A stretch of DNA of 64,000 nt from Ascaris suum (Eukaryota > Nematoda > Chromadorea > Rhabditida > Ascarididae). The notes beneath the pieces were generated by a model that was given only the letters and a program-made list of their open reading frames with translations, was not told the origin of the DNA and made no database searches. Below are positions 1 to 13,200 of the stretch, in pieces. Position numbers and translations under genes: made by a program. The stretch's first letter is position 1. The number at the start of each line of letters is the position of its first letter. Where the stretch lies: the NCBI GenBank assembly GCA_013433145.1, contig CM024187.1, forward strand, positions 13,133,826-13,197,825, written 5' to 3'.

Positions 1-1924
1 AAAAATTTTGGGAAAGTTTCAAACTGTTTAGTTTCTGAAAAGTTTCAATTCTGAAAGATGCTTCCAAAGAATCAAACGAGAGCTTCTGCTTTCTCCAAAA
101 TGTTCTCCGCTCAGGAAATTCCTACAGATGGTAAAGACTTCCGTTGTTTCGTGCACGAGCAGAAATTGTGCTTGATTCGACTCATCAGAACTGAGTGACA
201 GCTTTTTATGTCAGTCAGATTTTCATGTGGACTGCTAGTTTTTAATCCGCTTCCCTCTGGCGCCCTTAATCTCCTTCAAATTTAAATGAGAAGCTTTGAA
301 AAAAAATTGCTTTTAGATTCTTTCGCAAGGACAAGTTCATAACCCTTTTTGCTTTTTTCTTCTATTCTTGAACATTGCTTACTCGTCGGTTGTTCTGCGA
401 GAAATACGAACTTTATGCACCTGGACAAACTTCTAGGGTTAAATGTTCAGTTCTCACATCCCTAGCTCAGGCGTTCCCTCGGCTTTCAGTTCTTTACGGA
501 ATCGAACAATCCACCAGAAGCTTCTGCCTTTTCCTTATAGGTCCATTGAAATGCGATTTTTCAGGGCTTTGGAAAATTTTTTTCGAGAAATAGACGAGCT
601 GAATTAGTGCAACTGAAAATGCATAATCCCTGTCGCTAGCTGGTGTGGAAAAGTTGTGCTTCCACCTGAGCTCATTACGCTGTGCCTTCCACTGTTGTAT
701 AAAATTCGCAGTTTCCTTCACCCTCGAGGAAATGCGTGAGCTAGAAAGAAAAACGAGTGCTACGTCACATGACCGTAGAAGCACTCAGCTTTGCACCCAG
801 TTTTCAGTAATGTCGAAAAGCCAACAAAATCTGTGACTTTCATTTGTGAACTTTCTCAAAGTTATGCAAAGATTCTTAGGGAAATTTCGAAAGGCCTAAG
901 ATTCAGAGAAAGGGTAGATTGTCTTTTTGGGAGTAGTTACCAAAATTTGCTGCTCATCAGTCTTGTGCCTCAGGTCAGAAAATCGTGATTCCGGGTAAGG
1001 CGCACATATGAGTACGTGCTAGATCAAAGCAATCATATGTGGCAGCTTAGTGTAAAGAGCAAATTTTTAAAAAGTGATATGAGAATGTGTAGCCGCCCAT
1101 CGCGAAGAAAGAACTGCCTGCGGTGCTTGTGTCGGCTACCTTGTGTTGTGGAACAACTGAGGTGCGGGGAACTCAAGCAGCGCCCGGTCGAGTTAATATC
1201 CAGCGAAAGGAGTTGTAGCAGTTAAATGTTGTTCAAAGAAAATGATACGTAATAGCTGGCAGCAACAACAACCACTTCTAAAGTCTCCTCAGAAACATAA
1301 TTCTCAGTTTGCGTTTGGATGTGAAACGTGTAGGTATAACGACGATCATCTAAGTTGATTTTGCACCGCCGCAGATTGTCTGTCTCACTGCGTAAAAATC
1401 CGTCTACATCGGCACAACTGCCTATAAATTTTAAACGCCTCATGGTTCGAATACTCATTTTGTGAATGTGCTCGGGCGTCACAGACATCTCCCTGACTTT
1501 CAAATGAGCTTTGCGATACCTACTGCGCTAGGTATTAGGCGAGAAAACTTCCGCGCCGTGATCACATTTAGTGACATTCGGCAACATCTGAATTATAAAT
1601 ATGCATTTGAGCGTTTTTGAAAGCAATCAAAATATAAGAAATGTTAGTGGGTGGGAGAAGATGTATTTATAAAAGAATCTGTGGTTTTACCTCCGTGCCT
1701 GCTAGAGTAATTTGAACTTGGTTTAAGCCACTAGTGCAATTTTATATCTTTTAGTACCATTTCAGCGATATTTATTATCGTTCTTTTCTACGACTTCATC
1801 ACGTTAGAACCCATAAAAGGATTGCGTCAAAGAATTTATTTGTGCAGTGGACTGCCTTAATATCATAAAATCGTGCTCAAGTAAATGGGCGATTTCTTTT
1901 GAATTGGAATTTCGCTATACACAG
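1..1924. other. 5' flank / intron of the atlastin-like gene, no exon recognised
   Basis: The first recognisable atlastin exon starts at 1925 in the middle of the GTPase domain. The preceding exons should carry the P-loop and the Trp-Arg-Gly-Gly region. I looked for these in all frames of this stretch and did not find them, so this is probably a long intron. The only coding-like segment is a minus-strand open frame at 1222-1503, listed separately. Confidence 0.5.
1222..1503 (-). CDS. Unplaced open frame, possible minus-strand exon
   Basis: This is an open frame of about 90 codons on the minus strand, opposite the atlastin-like gene. Just inside its 5' end is an acceptor-like AG (GAAAGTCAG, ending near 1495), after which the frame reads into GEMSVTPEHIHKM. 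Amino-acid use is balanced, with charged and polar residues throughout and no low complexity. The last part, ending with a Val run and LNNI, may be read past a donor. I do not recognise a family. It could be an exon of a gene nested in the intron, or chance. Confidence 0.2.
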   Translation of the reverse strand: MKVREMSVTPEHIHKMSIRTMRRLKFIGSCADVDGFLRSETDNLRRCKINLDDRRYTYTFHIQTQTENYVSEETLEVVVVAASYYVSFSLNNI

Positions 1925-4900
1925 ATGGACACTCAGGGAACGTTTGATAGCGCGTCGACTTATCAACTATCCACAACAGTGTTCGCTCTCTCCACGATGC
2001 TCAGCTCGATGCAGCTTTACAATTTAGCCGACATTATCCAAGAGGACTCGTTAAACAATCTGTCATTATTTGTCGAATATGGACGAATGGCGCTCAGTGA
2101 AACCGATCAGTTTGGACCGCCTTTCCAGGTATTTTTAGAGGGCTTTTTTGTTGCTGCATTACATCTGTTACATTCCTTAAACGTCTTCAACTGAGAAAAA
2201 ATTACATAAAGTGACAAAAACAATCCAACTGGTCTTTATGCGAATAACACTTTCAGTAGAATGAGATTTACGTGATGTAGTTTTATAAGAAAAATATCAA
2301 ATTAGACGAAAGCCTAATGTGCTTCTTGCTCAGCACTGTTGCTCCTCGGGAACCTTCTAGGAGAGAAAGACCTCAACGTTGTTGATTATTTTCCGCGGTT
2401 TTGCTGTTCCGGTTACATTTCAAGCTACGCTTGATTCAAAAGTACACTGCAACTCGCATGCTATGAACACAAGGAAAAGCAAGACGTCAAGTATGTACGA
2501 ATCTTTCTACAGGCCGTCACTATAAAAATGATCGATTTTCAGCGTTTAGTGTTTGTTGTCCGGGATTTCAAATCGCCCGATGAATTTTCATTTGGTGCCG
2601 AAGGTGGGCAGCAGTACCTGGATTCGGTGATTAAAAGTACTCCGGATCAGGTCTTATTCCTGTTGTTTTCAATCTTCGTACTGGTGAAACTACTCTTAGC
2701 TTACCCAAAACAGAGTTTTGAATAAGAACCCGTCTTTTTTGTTCGGTACTTCTGGAAGCACAAAGCTGTGCTTGTTGCGGATATTAATTAGGGAGGCGGA
2801 TGGAACTGCGATTTGAAAAGTTACGCGTTGCTGTGAAATAAGAACGGATAAAAATGTTATGCTGCCTTGGACTCACGTCGTTACAGCTGGACGTAATCAA
2901 ATGAAGCAGTTGCGCCTTACTAGAGCGACCGGAATGAAAGCTTCGTTTGAAGTTGCTTTCATGTATTTTTATGACGCTGTGTCTTTTCATACGTATGTAT
3001 GAAAGCAAACGTTTTACCTATTCACTGAAAATCACAGAAGCTCATGAAATTTGTTGAGCATAACATAAGCTACCAGCTGACTTATATACTATCTTCCATG
3101 CTGGTCCACCGATTTCGAAAAGAATTATGGTGGTGCCAAAAGATTTGCTTTTACACTAGTGGGTTCACTAAGATAACGACCTTCTGCGGACAGTTTGTAT
3201 GGACGGAAAGTCCAAGTAAAATAAAGCGCTCTATCCTGCATATTTCACCCTTTGTTCGCAAACTAGAAGTCGTCTGATCAAGGAATGCAGGAGCGCATAT
3301 AGTGCCAACCAAATCCTCTCAAACGTTTCTTCTCATGTTTTTCATAGAGTTTCTTTGTTATGTAGAAAAGAAAACACTGTACTGCAAAAGGCCTTACTCG
3401 CATTTAAATTTCAAGCGCACATAGAAATGTGGGAGAGGGTGAGGGCAACCTTTCAAAAAATTTTCAATTTGTTTCCCGCAAAAACTCTGAGTGTGAGAAG
3501 TAAACTGAGCGAAAATCATGAAAACAAAAGTTTAGTGCTTTACCAACTAATACGTCGAATTTTTTACCCTTCAAAGGAATAATTTGTGGAAGAATGAACG
3601 AGGATGTATTGCTGTCAACAGGCCTGAAGGTTACTGGAAGTGATCAGAAAGCGTAGAAAAAACATGAAACCAGAACGATTAAAAAAGTGCCATAATGTGT
3701 ATATCATTCTATCATACATATTAAGACGCCTTTTTGCAGCCAGAAGAGCTACGGTTTGTTCGCGATCAGATTCACTCATGTTTCCAACAAATACTCTGTT
3801 ATTTGTTACCACATCCTGGGCATAGGGCCGCCGAGAGAAATTCATTCAAAGGTCATGTCCGAGGTTAGCCCGACCTTTTCAAATGCTTATTATCAGTGCC
3901 ATGTACCGATAAGTTAACTCGAAGAAAGACAAGTTAAAATATAGAAAATTCCTTTGCTCAAAGATGCATATATGTATTCATACCTCAAGGATAGCTATAT
4001 GCAATAATAATAAACTCTAACTTTCCCGTTCTGTGATTAGTCAGCTGTAACCTGGTTGCTTTTTGTGAAGCCGAATGGCTGGAGGAGGCTGGGTGGAGAG
4101 TGAGGAAGGAAGAGGAAAGGTGTTGTGATTTCACAGCAGCTTCATAACGAAGACGGTATTGCGTTGTTTTGCAGAAAGCGACATGCGTGATTGATTTTCT
4201 TATGTGATTGTACACCAGACTCGTTGGCCGACGTTCTCACTCCAACATCAATGTCCCTGACGTTCTCACCATTCATTCATTTGCATACTGCTCTGTTGAT
4301 ATTTATTCAATCCCGTTGCATGTATCGAACGAAAGCATTTTTACAACTCCATCGTTGCAGCTTTATTTCTCTTCCATGAATTAAGTTTTAGTTTTGATTT
4401 TATAAACGATCCTTTAGACGCGTTTTTGGCGAAGAGATTTTGAATGTTTCAGAGCTTCGACCTATCTTCAGAGAAGAGGTCAAAAAAATGACCTCATCTT
4501 TGCTGAATCCACACACTTTGCAACCGAAGTGGTGAACGGAAAGGCCATAAATTGTCGAAAAATGGCTGATTTCTTTCGAGTAAGTTGCAGTTTCTTTTAC
4601 AAATATACCTCCGTTGTGTTAATCACGACCCTTTTGACATTTTCGCAAAGTATTCCATTCAACTTTTCTTTTCGCAGATAAAAACTTGTATTTTTTACAT
4701 TGTAGAAGTAGCGTTGCCTGTGCATTGCGAATCTATGCGAAAGTCTTCTATACATAAAATATCGCTTATGAACTCCTCGTCACTATAGAAGATATTGGTG
4801 GTGAAATATTCTCTTCATCAGAAAGCTTTGAGAAGATTTTTTTCTCGCATTGTGTTCTCGTTTTGAAGTAAACTGAAGTGATGTTGCGACATGCTGAAGA

Positions 4901-7649
4901 ATTGAAAGAGAGTTTTATGGATTTGAAGATGACAAGTTCACAAAAATCCATACTGAATGTAGTGTTTTCCCTTCACCATTTCACGGTTGCATTTCTATGT
5001 TTTACTGAATTCATTGCAATGGTTTTTTTGAGTATTAGGCCTGCATAGTCGACTGACATTAATGGAGAACATTACAGGAATATGCTCGCGTATTCGGAGG
5101 CAGTACGCTACCTGAACCAAGGAACATACTAAACGCGAACGCCCAGTTGTTCTTCATGGAAGCAGCCGGCGAAGCAAAAACTGCTTATATAAGAGGAATG
5201 GATAGGGTTAGTTGGCATCATTTTCATCGTTCACCTAGCACTTATTGAAAAAGAGGCGTAGAGACAGCACATTTGATAAGAAGCGCAGAAGGGTTTGTAC
5301 ATTGTTATTAGCAGTACTTTAAACGCATTAGAATTTTCGGAGAGGTCAACAACTTGATGAGGTTAAGCGATTTAGTGGGTCAGTTATGTACAAACTCCTA
5401 CTGAATTTTTATGGAATCATCAATGGGATTCATTCAACACCTGTGAAACAGTATAGCTTACGAAGGAATGAATTATTAGCTACGTTTAAAACCAATGAAA
5501 GTAAATTAATGTCGTTAAAATTTGCAGTTCAATTCGAGTTTATTTGCTCCCCCTTCCCCCCCCCCCCCGCGCATGCAGTTGAATATATTGGATAAAACGC
5601 TTATCGACAAAACCTAGATCGCAAAATACGAGCGAACAGAATGCCAAATGGACAAAACATGAATTCCATATTTTTCCCCAACAATATCTTTTGCTTGAGC
5701 AGAAGCAGTTTGAGGGATGAACGCGTGGGTGAATGTTTAAGCGTAAACTTGAGCATCTGTGAAGCTTTCAAGTTCTTGAAATTCCACTCTAATTAAGGTC
5801 AGTACCTATATGGGGATCCATATCGCAAAAGAATATAAATAAAAAGAGAAAGCTCGACATCAGGAAGAACCCAACTGTTAGTGACTGTAATCGACAGTTA
5901 AACACCGTCTTCTAGCTATATTAGGCGCGGAAATGTGTAATTTATTATGATAATGATTTTGACAAAGCGGAGCACCAACTTCAATCGATTTTAGAGCGCG
6001 AAGTCGCTTGCGAAATTTTTATTTTTCCGTATCATTTTCATACGGCGATAGTAGATGCAGTTTCATCCAGTTGACAGCGTTTCAACGTTTGATCACTTGA
6101 TACTAGTCGGCGATAAGTACTAAACAGAAAATAGTTATAGAATATGTGACGATCAGCAATGAATTTTAGGCGAAAGTATTGTCGATTTCATTATATTTAC
6201 GGGATCTCTTCATATGAGGAAGCATGCGTGAGCAATAGCACAGAATGCATTTATGGAGTGAGCCTTTTGCAGGCGTGCTCAACTTCACGTATGATGCCTG
6301 AGAAACGACTCTACGAAATCCATATAAAGCATGGCATCACCGCTTTGAATGTTTTCGAGAAGTATCCAAAAATTGGAAGTGGAGAAGTTCGATCGAAGAT
6401 TCTCGCGGGTTTGCAAGAGGAGCTGAATGTAAGCCGTAATTCAGGATTTTGCTGACTTCCTTTCATCCTGTGTGATGAATAAGCGGCAACTCTTCCAACA
6501 GCTTGACGCTACGGCATGGTTATGAGAGTTTAGAAGTTGTTTTTTATCTTGAATTAGCACAAATTTTAAAATTGCTGACAGCTGTGAAGCTTATTTTCTA
6601 AGAGTATGCTGATCTCTGCTTCTGTTATGAAATCCAAAGCTTTGGAACAATATTGCTTAGAAATTCCACACGCTTTTTTGGTAAAGTGCTAGATTTGTTG
6701 CCAGCTGAACATTACACTCGCAGCCGGGAAATAAATTAGCGTAAATTTCACTAGCATAAATAAATTGCCAAGCACAAATAAATCAGCGGAAATAAAGTGG
6801 AACACGTTGTTGTAAAACAGCATGATGAACATATTCATCGTCTTTACGTGCATTGTTGAAGCATGAATTGGAGCGATATAAAAGGCTGAACGAAGACAAG
6901 CGTGTCACTGGCTGCACCTCGGCGATGATTGCATGCGGCGATTCTGTTCTTTTGGGTGAGGAATATCTCTTCTTCTAAAGAGTGTTGTCATGTTTCCTCT
7001 CAGCTATTATGAAGCTCGAGTAGTTTCGGTGATTCTGCACATACTGCGAAAGGATGCTGCTCTTTGACGTTCACGGAGAGAAACAAGAAAATATGAAACA
7101 CTTTTAGTGTCCCAAACTGTTTTTTTAGTCGGAAAAAAACAATTCCCTTTTGAATCTCTCCAATTAAAGCTTTCAACGATTTAAATATGAAATGTTTCCA
7201 CCAAACGCCAACATTTCACAAATTTGCCCTTTAAAGCCATTGAGAATTTTGAAGCACAGAGTAGAATTATTACGCTGACCGTTTTAACACGTTACTTTAT
7301 TTCAGTGTTGCGAACTTAGTACGGCTTCAAATACTTGTGCAGTAAAAGATTTTAGTAACCACCTAATGGTCGTTCAAGCTTCTCACTATAGCTAAATGAA
7401 AAGTCGATTCAGTAGAAGAATCTCGTGGCATACCTGAAAATTTTTACTCATTTAGGTGTTGGTTTGGGCTCTGCGGCCTCGGCAGCAGTTGGTGGCGCAT
7501 GGTTGACTCTACAAGCTGGTATGGTCAGTGCGGGAATCGTGGCCATACCAATCTCTTTGGGTGCTCTCCTTGCTATCTGGACTTACGTCTACCTCGAACC
7601 CAAAATCCGCTCTTGTGTTAAAGAGGACGATAAACAAGATAACACATAG
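1925..7649 (+). CDS. atln: Atlastin-like GTPase (GB1/RHD3-type), 5'-partial, one frameshift
   Basis: Atlastins are dynamin-like GTPases that tether and fuse endoplasmic-reticulum membranes. Eight exons are seen: 1925-2128, 2543-2650, 3740-3863, 4453-4579, 5078-5206, 6273-6428, 6862-6955 and 7456-7649. All junctions keep phase except inside exon 4. Exon 1 has the G3 motif DTQG in MDTQGTFDS, then [16 protein letters not shown] and [17 protein letters not shown]. Exon 2 has the guanine-recognition Arg-Asp (VFVVRDF) and [10 protein letters not shown]. Exon 3 has IHSCF and CYLLPHPG. Exons 4-6 form the helical middle domain ([13 protein letters not shown]). Exons 7-8 hold YKRLNEDK, a Gly/Ala-rich hydrophobic hairpin and a short charged tail ending KQDNT. 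About 380 residues are visible of roughly 550 usual for the family. The P-loop half is not in the window. C. elegans has two atlastins, and I cannot say which this matches. Family assignment is firm. Whether the gene works depends on the frameshift. Confidence 0.88.
4453..4579 (+). other. atln: Atlastin exon 4 with an internal one-base frameshift
   Basis: The acceptor TTTCAG ends at 4452 and the donor GTAAGT starts at 4580. Read in phase from exon 3, the exon gives [25 protein letters not shown] and then a TGA at 4533-4535. One frame over, the same exon continues [17 protein letters not shown], which joins exon 5 in phase. Together the two halves match the atlastin pattern of an LLxP stretch followed by K-x-ING-x-x-x-CR-x-L-x-x-YF. 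A single lost base near 4527-4533 explains it. Exon length is 127 nt where 128 nt would keep phase. Confidence 0.8.
5556..5568 (+). repeat. Poly-C tract
   Basis: A run of 13 C in an atlastin intron, preceded by another C-rich run (CTCCCCCTT). Low-complexity sequence where assembly length may be unreliable. Confidence 0.7.
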
Positions 7650-7766
7650 TTCCAAAATAACCTCTGCTAGCCTCCTTTAATAGAAAACAAGCTTATAAGG
7701 AAAGAAAGAGCCCATGTTAGAAAGGAGTACATTTGACTGCCTGTGAGACAAACGGTCCTCACTTAG

Positions 7767-7772
7767 AATAAA
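7767..7772 (+). promoter_or_regulatory. Candidate polyadenylation signal of the atlastin-like gene
   Basis: AATAAA lies 118 bases after the TAG stop at 7647-7649. It is the first perfect hexamer on the sense strand after the stop, so it is the likely 3' processing signal. Confidence 0.4.
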
Positions 7773-9869
7773 TCTGATTAGGGCTACAATTAGTTCACAT
7801 TAATCATCGTCATTCAATTCATTCCAGTTTAATATTCAAAATTCCTTCTTTCGCCTTTGTGGAATTCACTAAGTGGTACTGCAGTGCAGAGAAAAAGTCA
7901 CTCGCAACATAATCATTTGTTTTCATAATATATTCATTCCACGAACTATGCAAATTTTTTCTTCTAAATTAAGTTTTGCTGACGAAAATCGCTAATTGCT
8001 TAAAAACCGCATAAGTTGTGACGTCGACGAGTATTAATTGTGCGAGCGGATAGACGCCGATTCGGTGTTAGCAGATGGTTAGAATATGCGCATCACCATA
8101 CGGAATATTAACTGCTAGGATAGCGATAATGTTGAATAGATCGTTATCGTCAACGCTGAAATTTTGTGTTCTACTTTTAGCCGGTTGCTGGCTCCCAGCG
8201 GTTATCTGCTTCACTTTTGTATTCCAGTGTGCCTTAAGTGTCTTGTGATTCTAATGAATGTCAACGCTGTTATATATGAGGTCTCATCAATGCCACTTAC
8301 CATTTGATATTGCTGCTGTTCCTCACAAATGGAAGCTAACGTTTATATGTACTAAACTTGGCACGCAAATAGTGCGATATTTGGCGTGGCAATACTTCTA
8401 CAAGCTGCGAATGCTGTCACTGAATCCAGCGTCAACATGACGCAAAACTGTGCTCGAGAAGGTTATCACACACTGGAAAGTGCTCTAAACAATAAGACAT
8501 AATGTGTTTTCTTCTGGAAGTTAGCTTGATATGTGCAGAACTACCGCTTGTAACCATCCCGAATGGGTGTTACTAAAATGGGGGTTCATTTGATCTTGCG
8601 AGCGGAAGTTCTTCCTAGCTTACTTGAGGCCGAATTTCGTGAGCACTGCTGTATTAAAACCAAAGTTATGGAGTTATGAAATTCCTAGCAGCATGAAAAG
8701 GGCGAGGTATCGTCTCGTCCGCGAAGCCATCTTCCGTTCAATAGCTCGTGAGTCTGATCTCATGGTTCCACCTCCAAAGTTCCGAGCATAAGAACTTTCT
8801 GGCAATGCCTAGAAACTGAAATGCTCTCTGACTTCGCTTGATTACCTCATAGGACATGCTCCATACAGTGCTAACAACACAAAAAGCAATCAGATGTTGA
8901 AAATTGCTATAGTGATTAAGGACAGGAATCATGAATGGAATGTTCCGAGAGTCGTACCTCCTCTCGAAAGAAATCACTCGCTTAGAAGATTTTCTATCAA
9001 GAGGAGCGAGTAAAGAGCATAACAACAAAGCCATCACATAGTCCTGAAGGCACTCACTAAAGTTTATTCAGAAAACGTTTATTTCCAACACCTCGCCAGA
9101 TATAAGAACTTGTCTCTAAACTTGGGCAATAATCCACCGATATAGAATCCTATCACCAAATGTCTCAAACATGTCAAAAGTGCTTAATGATTAGAAGAAA
9201 GTGATTTTCTACCTGTAACCAATAACAGACAGCGAATTATAAGGGCTTAGATTGAAGCTTGTGAATAAATTCAAGGATAAGGAAAATAACTACAAAGTTG
9301 TCAAACCACAAAGTTATCATATTCAGTGACAGCTGACTTCCAGCAAAGAACAAAAATTGAAGTGCCCATGGTTTGCGAGAAGATGAGGTAAAAACTTTTT
9401 ATTTTCAAGTTGAGCTAGTAAATCAATAGAAAAGAAACTTTCATGCGGCCAAATGCTACTCGAGGTACTAAGTAAAACGCTGCAAGGAGTCAACTCTCTA
9501 ACTCCGAAGTTAAGTCACCGTCACTGTCGAGATCCGAACTCGGAACTTTCCCATAAGGAAATTCTGAACTGTCATAAAGCTGCAAAATCGAGGAACTGAT
9601 GGTTGATTTCTGGGAATCACCTTCATGTTAACAGTGAATTTCGTTTAAGTTAATGCAGTGGATGTTCAGCTGAAGTAGGCCGAAGATGAGGAGGAAGAGT
9701 CGTCTCCAATTTTCCTAGAGCAGGAAAGTAGCTACAACGAACAAAAAACTAAGTAAAAATTATAAATAGACGTAGTGGTATCCTGTGCTGCAGGACATCG
9801 CTACGTCTATTCTTCATTTGGCGTTTTGTTGCTTTTGCAAAAAAGCACGCATAGAAATGAAAGCCAATC
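7773..9869. other. Intergenic, no supported gene
   Basis: Only short open frames occur here. A minus-strand ORF at 8738-9037 (99 codons) has a hydrophobic start but no family resemblance and no convincing splice context. I see no RNA gene or mobile element. Confidence 0.4.
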
Positions 9870-10265
9870 TCTTGCGCTTCAGTTCATCGCTTCTCAATAT
9901 CAGCAGATAAAGAAACGAAAACCGGATTCGCATCTTCAGCGCTCGGTGATAGCAGCGGGCAGAAAAAAAAGCAAACAAGCCTCGCGCTCTCAGCACTTCT
10001 GAATAAAAGCAGCCAAGATATACGAAGCAGCGTTTTTTATTTGGCGTAAAAGCAGGCAGCCGACACTGCGCCTTCGGCGCTTCTGTATAACAGCGATTGA
10101 AGAAAATGGCACAGATTCTCGTCTTTGGCACTGAGAATATCAGCAGTCGAAGTAACGCAGGTCACCTTCGCGTCTTTGGCACTTCTTTTTTGACAACAAC
10201 AATAAAACAATCGCACCTTCAGCGCGTCGGAATAATAGCAACTAAAGAAATCGAAGCAAAGAAAA
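9870..10265. repeat. Degenerate tandem repeat, unit roughly 45-55 bp
   Basis: A motif like CTTCAGCGCTTC/TTTGGCACTTC, followed by AATA-CAGCAG-AAA-rich spacer, recurs at about 9877, 9933, 9988, 10072, 10123, 10174 and 10217. Most steps are 43-56 bases, and one longer step of about 84 may hide a decayed copy. Copies differ strongly, so this is an old minisatellite. The overlapping open frames on both strands here (for example 9814-10131 and 10037-10309 minus) are by-products of the repeat. Confidence 0.65.
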
Positions 10266-13200
10266 GTTGCGTTTGCATGGACAGGTAAACTTATGGGAGA
10301 TGGGTGCAAGGCGTGACTGTCAAGTACGGCGACACCACCACCGTGCCTGGATGATAAAGCCTGTGCGATAAACCGAAAAGAAGTTTGCTAGCGAATACTC
10401 ACCATCTACACACTTATCCATATTATTCAGTCGTTCTATAATACACACTGTTTTTCGGCTTGCAGCAGTCCACAAGAAAGGCTAGGTCAATTTGCTTTTA
10501 CTTATAACCATTTCTAACGCAGTCTTCTGGTAGATGTTTAGAATGAGATCCTAAGAAGGAAACAGAAAGAAACTGATGAAACTCATTTTTGCAAACTCTT
10601 TTGTAGTGCAGCTTCTCCACAAACGGGACAGAAGGGGCGGTGCTTTGACGAATTTGCCTTTTTCCTTCTTTAAACTGCAGAAGAGAGACGGAAGCAGTGG
10701 AAAGAGCATCGAGAATTTTGAAAGAGTTAGCAAACCATCATCTCGCTACTTCGAAGAGGTGAGAGAAAAAAAAGGGTCCCGGCGAAAATTTCGCGCAATC
10801 ACAACGTTCAAATTCTCAAAATCTGACTGTTCAAGACCAATGACTCCTCGAACATACGAATCGAATCAACGAGGACAAGCTGATCTCATATTACAGTCGT
10901 GTTTTTCAGTTCTACTATGCTATGAGTAGGTTCACGCTGCTGAAGTCACTTCAACGGTTTGGTGCTCTCAACCTGACCGCGTGAACAAACTTATCCATGA
11001 AGTACCTGGTTCACTATTATCTCTGTGTCCTATGTATACTGCGTTCCGCTCAAATAGGTCTTGTGCCATGAAAAGAGTCCGTATGACCGCTTTAACCGGA
11101 AGTTATCTTTTGTTTAATGGAAATGAAAAGTTGTCCTCGAATTATGAATGTCAACCAGTGGGTGTCGATTCTAGCTTATCGACTCGCTCCAAGATGACAC
11201 ATCGGAGACCGAGTTAAACGTTCGAGAGACTTGGAAATTTTTCTGTTCCTTGATTAAAATGTTTTGTTGTGCATATTCTAGTAATCTTTGGTCACTGTAA
11301 CATTCAGTATTGTAGTATGAAACACTGCATTGTGACTGTGGTGATGAGTTTATCATTAAATTTTTCTTCTTAGCTCTATCGGTGAATCCGCACATGAAAA
11401 TAGTTTGCTATGCTTGTTCTACAACATCATGAATATTGTGTTACAAATAATCGCCGCATCATTGCACAAATGGAAAAAGTGCTCAAGGAATATTTTGGTT
11501 TTGAAATTGTTTAGAAATCTGACCGATGATTTGAGGATACGATTGCAGATTTCGATCCTGGCTAGTTTTCTATTTAAGAGATATATTCACCCTTTTTAAT
11601 TTGGATGAATTGTGTTACTTTCATTACCGCTCTCTTACGGAGAAATGTGGCACCTCCTATTCGAATCACTTACTATTTTCATCACACAGGTTGGAAGTGA
11701 TTTCAGGGAAAATTAGATGAAAGCTGAGAAAATGTCACTCTTGGAAAAACACTCTAAGAATTGCCGCAAAAGATGCAATAAGTATCCGAAAATTTTTGAA
11801 TGCCTGATTTTCTCTGCCAAGTGTAGTGCTTTCTTTCAGTATATAAACAGCGAAAATGGGCTTTATGGTTGTGCAAGATATCTTCACCACTTATGACGCT
11901 CAGTCATTTCATAGGGACAGTGAAAGTCTGAGGGGTTTGCTTCGTTCTTTGGAGTTGTTCGGAATGGATAATAGCATTCTTTTCTCCCTTCAACCGACAC
12001 ATGTGACATATTGAAATATTCGTTGAGAAGCATGCATGAATGGTTGCATGCAGTTCCGTAAGTAAAATTTTCGGCTCGCCATTTCTGCGTTTAAGCGGTA
12101 CAGATCTCTCTAACGACCTGGTGATGAAAGCTCAAAAAACTTACGTGGGTTTTGGCGTCAAGTAGTATGATCATTGTGCTGGGATTTCACGAACGGATAC
12201 TCAAATTGCAAATTATATTCTCCGCCTCATGAATTATATAGTCCCGTAGAAAATTACCGGAAGGCTTCGGCTTGCTATACATCATACTCAAGTATGATCG
12301 CTACCTGTGGAAAAAATTGAAGCAATTGAAAAAGTACTACGACAGATGAATACAGACCTTTATTTTTAACTTAAACCTCCGTGATATCGTACAGCCCAGT
12401 TCGCTTTACATTTATGCCTCACGATCGCTAAAATGTCTCTGGAATCCAGTAGGACGGTATCTTTTCTTTTATACTGCCTTCGAAGCAATACTGGCATCAA
12501 ATTGAAGGGAAGATTATTATAGATTATAATTCGTAACTTCCCACATGTCGTCCCAGTTTGGCATTTTGTGCCATGTGGTTTGGTCACAGCCCATTAGCTA
12601 GCTTGTTTTAAACGTCGTCAGTAATGTGATCTGTCTAATGAGTCCATTATACAACAGTTCTAATGAGTTGTACGTCGCAAGTTTATTACACTCCTCATGA
12701 ACACGTTCTCTACAATCTTCTATTTCCGGTTTTGTTGGGCTCTTAAACCTATAGTCATATGCTTTCTTCTTTGCAAAATAAAGATTCACTGTCCCTGCTA
12801 TTGTTGTCCTTTTGACCAATATTGTTTCAAAATATACAAAGACGAATTCAATTTTCATCTGGCATCATTCTTGCGGTTATGAATACCCAAAACGAATATA
12901 GCGGCGACTGCTTTTACTCCGCTTGCAATTTACTTGTGTTTCGAAAAGTTTTTAAAAAAAAACTGAATAATTGCTAGGCACTTTTCATGACTTCATTAAT
13001 ACAGGATGCTAACCATCTCTCCGAAATTCCATGACCCCATATTTCTCCTTTCAGAAATACGAGACTTTCTTGACAAACTTCGCGGTCCTCTTAATATATC
13101 GCTTGCAACATTTTGCATCCTACTGGCTCGGTCCAGCTAAACGCCTGCTGTGAAATAGCACAATATTAGATTTTACATTTCTTTTTGGTCCGACTTGCCT

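Noticed and set aside
8738..9037. 99-codon minus-strand ORF with hydrophobic start
   Set aside because: No family resemblance, and a donor-like site interrupts it; not enough to call.
9814..10309. Open frames of 75-105 codons on both strands
   Set aside because: They coincide with the degenerate tandem repeat, and both strands are open for the same reason.
12366..12858. Two adjacent minus-strand ORFs as a possible transposon fragment
   Set aside because: No transposase or reverse-transcriptase motif was found in either.
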